From JB111 sp049856295 (GTDB lineage Bacteria; Actinomycetota; Actinomycetes; Actinomycetales; Actinomycetaceae): a stretch of DNA of 64,000 nt. This document shows, piece after piece, positions 29,698 to 39,384 of the stretch; position 1 is the stretch's first letter, and each line of letters starts with the position of its first letter. The position numbers and the translations under genes are program-made. The notes beneath the pieces are model-generated. The model was not told the origin of the DNA. It made no database searches and saw nothing but the letters and a program-made list of their open reading frames with translations. Where the stretch lies: contig NZ_JBNDMZ010000006.1 in the NCBI RefSeq assembly GCF_049856295.1, forward strand, positions 62,001-126,000, written 5' to 3'.

Positions 29698-32127
29698 ATG
29701 ACCGGGGACGAGCCGGGACGGGAGAAGTTCGTGGGGCAGGGCCTCGCGCGCCTCGAGGACCCCGCGCTGCTCACGGGCCGCGGGCGATTCCTCGACGACC
29801 TCGACCCGCTGCCCGGCACGCTCGTCGCCGCGGTCGTGCGCAGTCCGCATCCGCACGCGTACATCCGGTCGGTCGACCTCGAGCGGGCGCGCGCGTACCC
29901 CGGCGTCGCTGCCGTCATCGGCCCCGACGAGGTGCTCGAGGCGCTCAAGCCGTTCCCGCTCTCGCTCCGCGCCCCGATGCCCTACTACCCGACGGGCACC
30001 GACAAGGTGCGGTTCGTCGGTGAGCCGGTCGCGGTCGTCGTCGCGACCGACCGGTACACCGCGGAGGACGCCGCCGAGCTCGTCCGGGTCGACTACGAGC
30101 TCCTGCCCGCCGTGGTCGACACCGCGAAGGCGCTCGAGCCGGGTGCGCCGCTGCTGCACGACACGGCGGAGAGCAACGTGGCCAGCGATCGCACCTTCAC
30201 GTTCGGCGAGGTCGACGACGCGTTCGCCGCCGCCGCGCGCGTGGTGACCGGCGAGTACAGCTTTCCGCGGTACTCGTCGACCCCGATGGAGTGCTACTCG
30301 GTGATCGCCGAGTGGCGGGACGAGGCCGACGGGCCGCGCGTCACCGCCTACTCCAACTTCCACGGCCCGTTCTCGATGGTGCCGGTGCTGTCCGGTGCGC
30401 TGGGGATCGGGCCAGCCCAGCTCCGGCTGATCGTGCCCGAGGACAACGGGGGGAGCTTCGGCATCAAGGCCGGCATCTACCCGTACATCGCGCTCATGGC
30501 CCTCGCGAGCCGGCACGCGGGGCGGCCCGTCCGCTGGACCGAGGACCGCAACGAGCACCTGCTCGCGAGCTCGGCCGGCTCGGACCGGCTCATGCGCTTC
30601 TCCGCCGCCATCGACGCCGACGGGATGGTCCAGGCGCTCGACGTCGACTTCACCGAGAACGTCGGCGCCTACCTCCGACCCCCGGAACCCGCGACCCTCT
30701 ACCGCTGCTTCGGCAACATCACCGGGGCCTACCGGATCGACGCCGTCCGGCTGCGGTCCCGCGCCGTCGTCACGAACAAGACGCCCACCGGGCTCAACCG
30801 GGGCTTCGGCGGCCAGCAGCTCTACTTCGGGCTCGAGCGCGTGATGGACAAGATCGCCCGCACGACCGGTACCGACCCGGTCGAGCTGCGGCGCCGCAAC
30901 CTCGTGCGCACCGGCTCGTTCCCGTACGCCACGCCGACGGGCGGCATCTACGACTCCGGGGACTACGAGAGAGCCGTCGAGATGCTGCTCGAGTCGACGG
31001 GCTACGCGCAGCTGCGCGCCGAGCAGGCCGAGGCCCGGGCCCGGGGCGAGCTCGTCGGCAGCGGGGTCGCTCTCGTCGTCGAGCCCTCGGCCACCAACAT
31101 CGGCTACGTCGGCCTCGCGACGCCGGCGGAGGACCGCCCGCCGGGGCGGGACAAGTCCGGGTCGACCGAGCACGTCCGCGTCACGGTCGACCCGTTCGGG
31201 GTGGTCTCGGTCCTCCTCGGCACCGTCCCGCAGGGTCAGGGGCACGCGACCGTCGCCCGTCAGGTCGTCGCCGACCAGCTCGGCCTGCCGCTCGAGCAGG
31301 TGGTCCCCAAGGTCGACATGGACACCGACAGCACCCCGTGGACAGTGACCTCGGGCAGCTACTCCTCGCGGTTCTCGCCGCTGCTGACCTCCGCGATCGT
31401 CGAGGCGACCGACCGGATCTCGGCCTCGATCAAGGTGGCCGCGAGCGTCCTCCTCCAGGCCGAGCCGCACGAGCTCGAGCTCGCCGACGGCCTCGTCCGC
31501 GTGGCTGCCGAGCCCGACCGGTCGGTGAAGTTCCGCCACGCGGCGGGGGTCGTGCACTGGGACCCGGGCTCGCTGCCGGACGGCGTGGACGCGTCCCTCT
31601 ACGCCGAGGCGGCCTTCACCCCGCCCGAGGCGAAGGCCCCCTCGCGCACGGACCAGGTCAACTCCTCGCTGTGCTACGGATTCGTGGCCGAGCTCGTCCA
31701 GGTCCGGATCGACCCGGAGACCTACGAGATCTCCATCGAGAAGGTGACCGGCGTGCACGACGCGGGGACCGTGCTCAACCCCCTCCTCATCGAGGGCCAG
31801 GTGCACGGCGCGATCGTCCACGGGCTCGGTGGCGCGCTCTACGAGGAGATGGCCTACACCGAGTCCGGCCAGCCGACCTCGACGTTCATGGACTACCTCG
31901 TGCCGACGTCGGCCGAGGCGATGTTCCCCCTCGTGGGGAACCGGATCGTCACGCCGTCCCCGGTGACCCGCCTCGGCGCGAAGGGCTCCGGCGAGGGGAG
32001 CTCGATGAGCTTCCCCGTCGCGGTCGCCAACGCCGTCGAGGACGCGCTGTCCGAGCACGACGTCGAGATCTCGCGCCTCCCGCTCCACGGCAACGTCATC
32101 CACGACCTGCTGACCACCTCCCGCTGA
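29698..32127 (+). CDS. hmfA: molybdenum hydroxylase large subunit (2-furoyl-CoA dehydrogenase-like)
   Basis: The catalytic subunit of a xanthine-oxidase-family enzyme that hydroxylates a heteroaromatic ring. This 809-residue protein has the molybdopterin-domain segments RLEDPALLTGRGRFLDDL, GAPMPYYPTG-type and RFVGEPVAVVVA, the QGQGHATVARQV loop and the catalytic Glu in GAKGSGEG (Glu at residue 766). Domain order matches CoxL/XdhB-type subunits. The FAD and 2Fe-2S subunits are encoded at 32931 and 33830, with an enoyl-CoA hydratase gene between. ATG at 29698, GGAGG six bases upstream. Aldehyde oxidase, CO dehydrogenase and 4-hydroxybenzoyl-CoA reductase share the fold; AYRCSF of CO dehydrogenase is absent. 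Confidence 0.9.
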   Translation: MTGDEPGREKFVGQGLARLEDPALLTGRGRFLDDLDPLPGTLVAAVVRSPHPHAYIRSVDLERARAYPGVAAVIGPDEVLEALKPFPLSLRAPMPYYPTGTDKVRFVGEPVAVVVATDRYTAEDAAELVRVDYELLPAVVDTAKALEPGAPLLHDTAESNVASDRTFTFGEVDDAFAAAARVVTGEYSFPRYSSTPMECYSVIAEWRDEADGPRVTAYSNFHGPFSMVPVLSGALGIGPAQLRLIVPEDNGGSFGIKAGIYPYIALMALASRHAGRPVRWTEDRNEHLLASSAGSDRLMRFSAAIDADGMVQALDVDFTENVGAYLRPPEPATLYRCFGNITGAYRIDAVRLRSRAVVTNKTPTGLNRGFGGQQLYFGLERVMDKIARTTGTDPVELRRRNLVRTGSFPYATPTGGIYDSGDYERAVEMLLESTGYAQLRAEQAEARARGELVGSGVALVVEPSATNIGYVGLATPAEDRPPGRDKSGSTEHVRVTVDPFGVVSVLLGTVPQGQGHATVARQVVADQLGLPLEQVVPKVDMDTDSTPWTVTSGSYSSRFSPLLTSAIVEATDRISASIKVAASVLLQAEPHELELADGLVRVAAEPDRSVKFRHAAGVVHWDPGSLPDGVDASLYAEAAFTPPEAKAPSRTDQVNSSLCYGFVAELVQVRIDPETYEISIEKVTGVHDAGTVLNPLLIEGQVHGAIVHGLGGALYEEMAYTESGQPTSTFMDYLVPTSAEAMFPLVGNRIVTPSPVTRLGAKGSGEGSSMSFPVAVANAVEDALSEHDVEISRLPLHGNVIHDLLTTSR

Positions 32128-32149
32128 CCCACGAAGGAAGAGAGCCGAC

Positions 32150-32929
32150 ATGCCCCTGACCGGTGGAGACATCCGACTCGAGCGCAGCCACGACGGCCGC
32201 GTCGCCAACCTCACGCTCGACCACGGGCGCTTCAACATCGTGACGATGGAGACCCGCGCGCTCATGGCGGAGCGGTTCGCCGAGATCGACGCCGACAAGA
32301 ACATCGGCGTCGTCGTCATCCGGGGCGAGGGCGAGCACTTCACCTCGGGCGGTGACATCGCCGGCTTCATGGAGGTCGAGCCGTTCGACCTCACCGACCT
32401 CGGCCAGGACATCACCGCGCCGGCGCGCTCGCCCAAGCCCGTCATCACCGCGGTGGACGGCTACTGCTTCGGCGTCGGCTTCGAGCTCGCCCTGTCGACC
32501 GACATCCGCCTCGCGACCGCGCGTTCGGAGTTCGCGCTGCCCGAGATGCGGCTCGGGATGATGCCGGGCAGCGGCGGGACCCAGCGGCTCGCCCGCCTCA
32601 TCGGGCTCTCGCGGGCCAAGTACCACGTGCTCACGGCCGAGCGGATCAAGGCGCAGCAGGGTCTCGACTGGGGCCTGCTCGCGTCGGTGTCCGAGGACCG
32701 GGACGGGCTCGAGGCCGAGGTCGAGCGCATCGTGTCGACGCTGCTGGGCTACTCGCCGGTCGCCCTGCGCACCGCCAAGGAGGTCCTCGACCGCGGGATC
32801 GACGGCCCCCTGGCCACCGGTGTCGAGCTCGAGCGCAAGTCGTACTCGATGCTGCGCGCGACCCACGACTTCGCCGAGGGCGTCGCCGCGTTCACCGAGA
32901 AGCGCTCGCCGGTCTTCGAGGGCCGCTGA
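32150..32929 (+). CDS. hmfE: enoyl-CoA hydratase/isomerase family protein (HmfE-like)
   Basis: A 259-residue crotonase-fold enzyme. The oxyanion-hole segments are EHFTSGGDIAGF and AVDGYCFGVGFELAL, and EMRLGMMPGSGGTQRL holds the usual active-site Glu region. In the Cupriavidus pathway, HmfE, an enzyme of this family, hydrolyses 2-oxoglutaroyl-CoA to 2-oxoglutarate (known); I infer the same here from its place inside the hydroxylase operon. Ordinary enoyl-CoA hydratase activity is the alternative. ATG at 32150 with GAAGGAAGAG upstream, 22 bp after the large subunit. Confidence 0.87.
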   Translation: MPLTGGDIRLERSHDGRVANLTLDHGRFNIVTMETRALMAERFAEIDADKNIGVVVIRGEGEHFTSGGDIAGFMEVEPFDLTDLGQDITAPARSPKPVITAVDGYCFGVGFELALSTDIRLATARSEFALPEMRLGMMPGSGGTQRLARLIGLSRAKYHVLTAERIKAQQGLDWGLLASVSEDRDGLEAEVERIVSTLLGYSPVALRTAKEVLDRGIDGPLATGVELERKSYSMLRATHDFAEGVAAFTEKRSPVFEGR

Positions 32930-32930
32930 C

Positions 32931-33833
32931 ATGAAGGCCGCCCCCTTCGCCTACGTCCGTCCGACCCGGCTGGCGGACGTCGTCGCCGAGCTCGTCGCAG
33001 CGGACGAGCAGGGCGGCGGCAAGGTCATCGCCGGTGGACAGTCGCTCGTCCCCGTCCTTGCGATGCGGCTCGGCCGGCCGGGGACCCTCGTCGACATCAC
33101 CCAGGTCCCCGAGCTCGGTCAGGTCGGTGTGTCCGACGGCGTCCTGCGGATCGGGGCGGCCGTCCGGCAGCGGCGCATCGAGCGTGAGTACCGAGGCACC
33201 GTCCCGTTGCTCAGCCAGGCACTCCCGTGGATCGGCCACCGGGAGATCCGCAGCCGGGGCACGGTGTGCGGTTCGCTCGCACACGCCGACCCCTCGTCGG
33301 AGCTCCCGGCGGTCGCGCTGTGCTTGGGCGCCACGCTCGACGTCGCGGGGCCGGACGGCCGGCGCCAGGTCGCGGCAGACGACTTCTTCGTCGGCGCGAT
33401 GACGACGGCGCTGGGGCCGACCGACGTCGTGACCTCGGTGCGGATGCCCCTGCCGGGGCGGGGCGAAGGGTTCGGGTTCTCCGAGGTCGCTCGCCGGCAC
33501 GGCGACTTCGCCCTCGCGGGCGTCGGTGTCCGGGTGCGGATCCGCGACGGCGAGATCCGCGACGCCCACGTCACGAGCTTCGGTGTCTCCGATCGCCCGC
33601 AGCGCCGGGACCTCGGCCCCGCGCTGGCCGAGGCCATCACGCGTTCCGACGGCTCGGCCACCGACCTGGCGTCCCGGCTGACCGAGGCGACCGACGCCAT
33701 GGCCGCCGACGTCGTGACGACCGGGGGCGACTCGAGCGGGTCGCCCGCCTACCGGCGTCGGCTCGTCCGCACGCTCGCCGCCCGCGAGCTGGCCCGCGCA
33801 TATACCTCGACCCTCCGGAGCGTCGCCGCATGA
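32931..33833 (+). CDS. hmfB: molybdenum hydroxylase FAD-binding medium subunit
   Basis: Transfers electrons from the iron-sulfur subunit to the final acceptor. The 300-residue CoxM/HcrB-type protein has the FAD motif KVIAGGQSLVPVLAMR (about 32-46) and the second FAD segment SRGTVCGSLAHADPSSELP (about 104-122). ATG at 32931, one base after the hydratase stop. Its stop overlaps the ATG of the next gene (ATGA). No 4Fe-4S insertion is present, unlike 4-hydroxybenzoyl-CoA reductase HcrB, which argues against a reductase. Confidence 0.9.
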   Translation: MKAAPFAYVRPTRLADVVAELVAADEQGGGKVIAGGQSLVPVLAMRLGRPGTLVDITQVPELGQVGVSDGVLRIGAAVRQRRIEREYRGTVPLLSQALPWIGHREIRSRGTVCGSLAHADPSSELPAVALCLGATLDVAGPDGRRQVAADDFFVGAMTTALGPTDVVTSVRMPLPGRGEGFGFSEVARRHGDFALAGVGVRVRIRDGEIRDAHVTSFGVSDRPQRRDLGPALAEAITRSDGSATDLASRLTEATDAMAADVVTTGGDSSGSPAYRRRLVRTLAARELARAYTSTLRSVAA

Positions 33834-35089
33834 ACCCCCCACGCCCGTTGTCCGCCACGCTCGACCGCCTCACCGGCCGCTCCGGGCGACAGGAGGAAGC
33901 TGCGTCCGAGACCCTCAGGGTCGAGGCGGGGGAGACCCTACGGGTCTCCTTCACCGTCAACGGCCGCCCCGCCACCGTCGACGTCGCGCCCCGCGTCACG
34001 CTCTCGGACGCGCTGCGCGACCACCTCGGCCTCACGGGCACGCACATCGGCTGCGAGCACGGGGTGTGCGGGATGTGCACCGTCGTGGTCGACGGCGACG
34101 CCGCGCGGGCCTGCCTCCTCCTGGCCTGCCAGCTCGAGGGCGCCGAGATCATGACGGTCGAGGGCCTCGGCAAGCCGGACGACCTCCACCCGCTCCAGGA
34201 GTCCTTCGGCAAGCACCACGCGCTCCAGTGCGGGTTCTGCACGCCCGGCCAGCTGATGAGCGCCTACGACCTGCTCGACCACGAGCCCGGGATCGACCGC
34301 GAGGAGCTGCCGGAGAAGATGTCCGGCGTCCTGTGCCGCTGCACGGGGTATCGCAACATCATGGACGCGGTCGCCGAGGTCGCCGAGGAGCATCCGGACG
34401 GCGTCCCGGCGCCCCGCAACTGCGCCTCAGCCGCGCTCCTCCCACGCGACAACGGGGGCGGGCGTGCGTCCGCCGCCGCGGAGCACGCGGAGGACGAGGA
34501 CACCGGTCCCGTCGAGATCCGTATGCCGCAGACCGAGCCGACCGTGGCGATCGAGGTCGACGAGCAGGTCCGGGCCACCCCGGACGAGCTCTGGGCCGTC
34601 ATGGCGGACACCGATCGGCTCGCCCGCTGCCTGCCGGGCGCCGAGCTCGTCGCCGACCTCGGGGACGACCGCTACAAGGGCCGCATCCGTGTGGCGCTCG
34701 GCCCGGTCAAGCTCGCCTTCGTCGGGGACATCCACGTGGCCGAGCGGGACGAGACCGACCGACGGATCGTCGCGCTCGCCCAGGCCGAGGACGCGGGCGG
34801 CGGGAACGTGCAGGCCGAGGTCCTCCTCTCCGTCTCGCCGGACGGTGAGGGCAGCGCCGTCCATGCCGAGGCCGACCTTCACATGACAGGACGGATCGCC
34901 CAGTTCGGGCGGTCCCTCGCGGGGGACGTGAGTCGAGAGATGTTCGGGCAGTTCACACGCGCGCTGGACGCCACGGCGCGCGGCGAGGAGCCCGTCACCA
35001 CCGCACCACCGAGCGCGATCGCCATGGTCACGCAGCTCACCGCCGCGCGCCTGCGCGGCGTCGTCAACCGCATCACGAGGAGGAACTGA
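33830..35089 (+). CDS. hmfC: fused 2Fe-2S small subunit and CoxG-like SRPBCC protein of the molybdenum hydroxylase
   Basis: A 419-residue fusion. Residues 40-200 are the small iron-sulfur subunit: the plant-ferredoxin cluster CEHGVCGMC (75-83, then Cys in RACLLLAC) and the second cluster CGFC (134-137) and CRC (near 171-173). Residues 235-390 are an SRPBCC/CoxG-type domain (VEIDEQVRATPDELWAVMADTDRLARCLPGAE). CoxG in CO dehydrogenase systems anchors or assists maturation; in most operons it is separate. The start ATG at 33830 overlaps the FAD-subunit stop (ATGA). An acidic linker of about 40 residues joins the domains. Confidence 0.9.
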   Translation: MNPPRPLSATLDRLTGRSGRQEEAASETLRVEAGETLRVSFTVNGRPATVDVAPRVTLSDALRDHLGLTGTHIGCEHGVCGMCTVVVDGDAARACLLLACQLEGAEIMTVEGLGKPDDLHPLQESFGKHHALQCGFCTPGQLMSAYDLLDHEPGIDREELPEKMSGVLCRCTGYRNIMDAVAEVAEEHPDGVPAPRNCASAALLPRDNGGGRASAAAEHAEDEDTGPVEIRMPQTEPTVAIEVDEQVRATPDELWAVMADTDRLARCLPGAELVADLGDDRYKGRIRVALGPVKLAFVGDIHVAERDETDRRIVALAQAEDAGGGNVQAEVLLSVSPDGEGSAVHAEADLHMTGRIAQFGRSLAGDVSREMFGQFTRALDATARGEEPVTTAPPSAIAMVTQLTAARLRGVVNRITRRN

Positions 35090-35092
35090 TCG

Positions 35093-36661
35093 ATGGAGAT
35101 CGGACGCACGCTCGCCTGGACCGCGGAGCGGTTCCCCGACCGGCTCGGCTTCGCGGGGTCGAGGCGCATGACGTATCGCGAGTGGGACGAGCGCACGAAT
35201 CAGATCGCCAACGCCGTGCTGGCGCTCGGCGTGCAGCCGGGCGACCGGGTGGCGATGTTCCTGTCGAACTCGGAGGTGATGGCGTCGACGCACCTCGCCC
35301 TGCAGAAGCTCGGGGTGCTCTCGACCCCGTTCAACATCCGGCTCTCCGGGCCTGAGCTCGCCTACTGCCTCGATGACGCCGAGCCCAAGGTGGTCGTCGT
35401 CGACGACCTTGCCCGGGCCGTCGCCGAGGAGGCCCTCGGGATGGCGACCGTCGCCCCGATCCTCCTGCACGCCGGTTCCGAGGTGCTGGCCGGCTCCGAG
35501 GACTTCGAGACCGTGGTCGCCGCCGCGGGTAGCGAGGCCCCGGACATCGTCGTCACCGAGGACGACCCGGCCGTCATGCTCTACACGTCCGGGACCACGG
35601 CGAAGCCCAAGGGTGTGCCGCGCACCCAGCGCAATGAGTTCGCCGCCTCTGCCGCGCACGTCATGCAGTGCAGCTACCAGTACGGCGAGTCCATGCTCGG
35701 CGCCATGCCGATGTACCACACGATGGGCCTGCGCTCGCTGCAGTCGATGCTCATCCTCGGCGGCACGTTCGTCGAGATGCCTGTCTACAACGCCCCGAAG
35801 GCTGTCGAGCTCATCGAGGCCGAGGAGATCTCGGCCCTCTACCTCGTGCCGACCGCCTTCTGGGCCCTCGCGCAGACCGGGCAGCTCGACCGGGTCGGGC
35901 GATCCGTGCGGAAGCTGGCCTTCGCAGGTGCGGCGATGACGTCGACCCTCTGCGAGCAGCTCGAGAAGGCCATCGAGCCCGAGGTGTTCGTCAACCACTA
36001 CGGCTCCAGCGAGGTCTACACCTTCGCCATCGAGGAGAAGGCCGCCCGCAAGCCGGGCAGCGCCGGCCGTCCCGGGCTCTACTCCCGCCTCCGCGTGGTC
36101 GATCCCGGCTCGACGGACGTCCACGAGCAGCTGCCCGTCGACGTCGTCGGAGAGATCGTCGCCTCACTCGACTCCGACGAGGCGTTCCAGGGCTACTGGA
36201 AGCGACCCGACGCGGACGCGAAGTCGATCCGTGGGCGGTGGTACCACACCGGCGACCTCGGGCACATCGACGCCGACGGCGACCTCTGGGTCGACGGGCG
36301 GGTCGACGACATGATCATCACGGGCGGGGAGAACGTCCACCCCATCGAGGTCGAGGACGTCCTCTCACGCCACCCCGGCGTGTCCGAGGTCGCCGTCGTC
36401 GGTCTCAAGGACGAGAAGTGGGGCCAGGCCGTCACCGCGTTCGTCGTGCCGAGCGACGAGGCGGTCGACCCGACCGCCTTCGCGGCCGAGCTCCAGGAGT
36501 GGAGCCGGAACGAGGCTCCCCTCTCGCAGTACAAGAGGCCCAAGAAGGTCCTCGTCATCTCCGCCATCCCCAAGAGCCCTGTCGGGAAGATCCTGCGCCG
36601 CAAGCTCCTGGCCGGCGATTACCAGCTGCGTGTCGAGACGAAGGAGTCCAGCGCATCATGA
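35093..36661 (+). CDS. hmfD: acyl-CoA ligase, probably 2-furoate-CoA ligase (HmfD-like)
   Basis: An ANL-superfamily AMP-binding enzyme of 522 residues that would activate the carboxylate to its CoA thioester before ring hydroxylation. The P-loop YTSGTTAKPKG starts at residue 164, HYGSSEVYTF is the A5 motif, YHTGDLGHIDADGDLWVDGR is the hinge region, and the catalytic Lys is at 499 in SPVGKILRR. It starts 3 bp after the hydroxylase small subunit and its stop overlaps the BenE start (ATGA). Benzoate or another aryl acid could be the natural substrate. Confidence 0.9.
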   Translation: MEIGRTLAWTAERFPDRLGFAGSRRMTYREWDERTNQIANAVLALGVQPGDRVAMFLSNSEVMASTHLALQKLGVLSTPFNIRLSGPELAYCLDDAEPKVVVVDDLARAVAEEALGMATVAPILLHAGSEVLAGSEDFETVVAAAGSEAPDIVVTEDDPAVMLYTSGTTAKPKGVPRTQRNEFAASAAHVMQCSYQYGESMLGAMPMYHTMGLRSLQSMLILGGTFVEMPVYNAPKAVELIEAEEISALYLVPTAFWALAQTGQLDRVGRSVRKLAFAGAAMTSTLCEQLEKAIEPEVFVNHYGSSEVYTFAIEEKAARKPGSAGRPGLYSRLRVVDPGSTDVHEQLPVDVVGEIVASLDSDEAFQGYWKRPDADAKSIRGRWYHTGDLGHIDADGDLWVDGRVDDMIITGGENVHPIEVEDVLSRHPGVSEVAVVGLKDEKWGQAVTAFVVPSDEAVDPTAFAAELQEWSRNEAPLSQYKRPKKVLVISAIPKSPVGKILRRKLLAGDYQLRVETKESSAS

Positions 36662-37941
36662 CGATCCACGAGCAGGAGCGCGATCAGGAACCCACACCCA
36701 CCGTCGTCGAGCGAACTCTCGTCGAAGGTGGGCCCGGCTTCGCGTCCGGTCTGCGCGACCTGCCCAAGCACCTCAACATCTCGACCATCGGCGCCGCGTT
36801 CGTCGCTGCCATCTTCGGCTGCACCGGTCCCGCGCTCATCGTCATCAACGGTGGCCAGGCGAACGGCCTGACGGATGTCCAGATCTCGTCGTGGATCTTC
36901 GGCATCTACGTCTTCGGCGGACTCATCTCGTTCGTCATGGCGCTGTACTACAAGCTGCCGATCGTTGGGGCGTACAGCATCCCGGGAGCTGTCCTCGTCG
37001 TCGCAGCGCTGGCCGACTACACGTTCGGGGAGATGGTCGGAGCGTTCATCGCGGCCGGCGTCATCGTCCTCGTCATCGGACTGACGGGCCTCGTGCGGAA
37101 GGTCGCCACCTGGCTCCCGTTCCCGATCGTCATGGCGATGATCGCCGGGGCGCTCATCAGGTTCGGCACCGGGGTGGTCGACGCCGCCCAGGCGCTCCCG
37201 GTTGTCGTCGGTTCGGCCATCGTCGGGTACCTGCTGCTCTCGCGGTTCATCAAGAAGGTCCCGGGCGTCGTCGGTGCGCTCGTCTTCGGCGCGGTCGCCG
37301 CGGCGATCACCGGATCGTTCACGCCGCTGCCGGGCGGGCTCGTGCTCACCGCTCCCGAGCTCGTCATGCCGTCCTTCAGCCTCGGCGCGATCCTCGCCGT
37401 CGGCGTCCCGCTCGCCCTGCTCGTCATCGGCGCAGAGAACGCGCAGGCGATGGGTGTCCTCATGGTCGAGCGGTACCGGCCGCCGTTCAACTCGATGACG
37501 ATCATCAGTGGAGTGGGCGGCATCCTCGCGCCGCTCTTCGGCGGCCACAACGCGAACATCGCGGGGCCCATGACCGCGATCTGCTCCTCGGAGCAGGCGG
37601 GGGAGGACAAGGACGGTCGCTACGCCGCCGCCGTCGTCAACGGCATCCTCTTCGTCCTGTTCGGTGTGCTTGCCAGCGTGGCGGTCGGGGCAGTCAGCAC
37701 GTTGCCGCCCGAGCTCACCGCGGCGCTCGCCGGACTGGCCATGATCGGCGTGCTGCTCCAGGCGTTCCAGTCGAGCTTCCGGGACAAGCGCTTCCAGATC
37801 GGAGCGCTCGTCGCACTCGTCGTCGCCATGAGCGGACTGACCCTGTTCCACATCTCGGCGCCCTTCTGGTCGCTCGTCATCGGAGTCGTCACCTCGCTCG
37901 TCCTCGAGCCGAAGGACTTCGTGCGCCGCGACGACTCCTGA
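36658..37941 (+). CDS. BenE-family benzoate-type proton symporter
   Basis: A 427-residue inner-membrane transporter with about 12 helices. FVAAIFGCTGPALIVINGGQANGL, YKLPIVGAYSIPGAVLV and ENAQAMGVLMVERYRPPFNSM are the BenE signatures. BenE proteins import benzoate and similar aromatic carboxylates. Its gene overlaps the acyl-CoA ligase gene (ATGA), so import and CoA activation are coupled. A furan-carboxylate substrate is plausible because it is a similar small aromatic acid (inference). Confidence 0.9.
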   Translation: MTIHEQERDQEPTPTVVERTLVEGGPGFASGLRDLPKHLNISTIGAAFVAAIFGCTGPALIVINGGQANGLTDVQISSWIFGIYVFGGLISFVMALYYKLPIVGAYSIPGAVLVVAALADYTFGEMVGAFIAAGVIVLVIGLTGLVRKVATWLPFPIVMAMIAGALIRFGTGVVDAAQALPVVVGSAIVGYLLLSRFIKKVPGVVGALVFGAVAAAITGSFTPLPGGLVLTAPELVMPSFSLGAILAVGVPLALLVIGAENAQAMGVLMVERYRPPFNSMTIISGVGGILAPLFGGHNANIAGPMTAICSSEQAGEDKDGRYAAAVVNGILFVLFGVLASVAVGAVSTLPPELTAALAGLAMIGVLLQAFQSSFRDKRFQIGALVALVVAMSGLTLFHISAPFWSLVIGVVTSLVLEPKDFVRRDDS

Positions 37942-38016
37942 CAGCCGGGCGAGTCACGACGCCCCCTCCTACACCACGCACGTCAACTGCATCTATTGGC
38001 ACCAAAGGTGGTCTCG

Positions 38017-39354
38017 ATGAACAGCACGACACACTCGTCGGCACAGGCCGGTACCGGGCGCAGCCCGCTCGCCGCAGCCTTTGCCTCGGTCATGGGGTGG
38101 GCGTTCGACCTCTTCGACCTCTTCATCCTGCTCTACGTCGCCGGACCGGTCGGCGCGCAGATCTTCCCGGTCGAGAGCGAGACGCTCAGTCTCGCCCTCG
38201 TCTTCGTGTCCTTCGCCGTCAGTATCGTCATGCGCCCAGGTGGCGCAGCCGTGTTCGGCGGCTGGGCGGACAAGGTCGGCCGCAAGCGGATCATGGTCCT
38301 CGTCCTGGCCGGCGTGGGCCTCTCGACCGCGGCGATGGGACTCATCCCGTCCTACGCCACCATCGGCCTCGTCGCACCGATCATCTTCCTCGTCCTGCGC
38401 GTCATCCAGGGCATCTTTGTCGGCGGTGTGACCGCCGTGACGCACACCCTCGGCACCGAGAGCGTCCCGCCGAAGTACCGCGGCATGATGTCCGGGCTCA
38501 TCGGCGGCGGTGGCGCCGGTCTCGGCGCAGCTATGGCGAGCGTGGCCTTCATCGTCATCAGTGCCATCTTTCCGGGTGACGAGTTCATTGAGACCGGCTG
38601 GCGCTACATGTTCTTCACTGGTCTTCTCGGGGCGATCCTCAGCCTCTTCGTGCTCCGCAAGGTCGAGGAGTCACCGATTTGGCTGGCTGCCAAGGAGGCG
38701 AAGGCCTCGGGCAAGGTCGCGACGAAGCCGCTCAGCTTCAAGGATCTCGTAACCGGGAGGTACGGCAAGATCACCCTGCTCAACATTGCCGTCGCTGCCG
38801 GTGCGGGCGCCCAGTACTACCTCACCTCTGGCTTCCTGCCCACCTACCTCGACGTCGTCACGCCGGTGGAGGCCGACACGCGTGGATGGGTGCTCCTCGC
38901 CGCCAGCCTCATCGTGGTTGTCGCTGCCACCGGGGCGGGCCACCTGAGCGAGAACTTCGGCCGGCGCCGCACCATGATCGTCATCGGCGCCATCAACCTC
39001 GTCGCCCTGCCGCTCATCCTCTGGATTATCTCCGAGACGGACCCGAGCTCAACCGTGGCGATCCTCCTGTGGTGCTGCCTCCTCGCGGCCATCGCGAACG
39101 CCGCATATGCACCGGTGATGATCTTCCTCAACGAGCGCTACCCGACCGAGATCCGTTCCCGCGGCACTGCGGTGTCGTGGAACACCGGATTCATGCTCGG
39201 CGGCCTGCTGCCCACCTTCGTCACGCTCCTGAGTCCTGAGACGAGCGACATCCCGTCCCGACTCATGATCTTCGTTGCCGCCTCCGTGCTCGTCTTCATC
39301 ATCGCGGTCGTGCGCAGCCCGGAGACTCGCGGAGCCATCGAGACCAGCGACTGA
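38017..39354 (+). CDS. MFS metabolite:proton symporter
   Basis: A 445-residue MFS transporter with 12 helices. The motif A loop GGWADKVGRKRIMV and the PxxxRG-like ESVPPKYRGMMSG segment place it in the metabolite:H+ symporter group with ShiA, KgtP and ProP. I take ATG at 38017 with AAAGGTGG upstream; an upstream TTG (37996) is less likely. Like HmfT of the Cupriavidus furan pathway it is an MFS carrier in the cluster (inference). From about this gene to 44220 the codons look visibly less GC-rich than the neighbours, perhaps a later addition. Confidence 0.88.
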   Translation: MNSTTHSSAQAGTGRSPLAAAFASVMGWAFDLFDLFILLYVAGPVGAQIFPVESETLSLALVFVSFAVSIVMRPGGAAVFGGWADKVGRKRIMVLVLAGVGLSTAAMGLIPSYATIGLVAPIIFLVLRVIQGIFVGGVTAVTHTLGTESVPPKYRGMMSGLIGGGGAGLGAAMASVAFIVISAIFPGDEFIETGWRYMFFTGLLGAILSLFVLRKVEESPIWLAAKEAKASGKVATKPLSFKDLVTGRYGKITLLNIAVAAGAGAQYYLTSGFLPTYLDVVTPVEADTRGWVLLAASLIVVVAATGAGHLSENFGRRRTMIVIGAINLVALPLILWIISETDPSSTVAILLWCCLLAAIANAAYAPVMIFLNERYPTEIRSRGTAVSWNTGFMLGGLLPTFVTLLSPETSDIPSRLMIFVAASVLVFIIAVVRSPETRGAIETSD

Positions 39355-39384
39355 CCGACATCCTCGAGAAGCAAGGAGTACATC

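Noticed and set aside
29698..35089. Hydroxylase considered as a CO dehydrogenase or as 4-hydroxybenzoyl-CoA reductase
   Set aside because: The large subunit lacks the AYRCSFR active-site motif of CO dehydrogenase, and the FAD subunit lacks the extra 4Fe-4S insertion of the benzoyl-CoA-type reductase. The nearby ligase and UbiD fit a CoA-thioester hydroxylase better.
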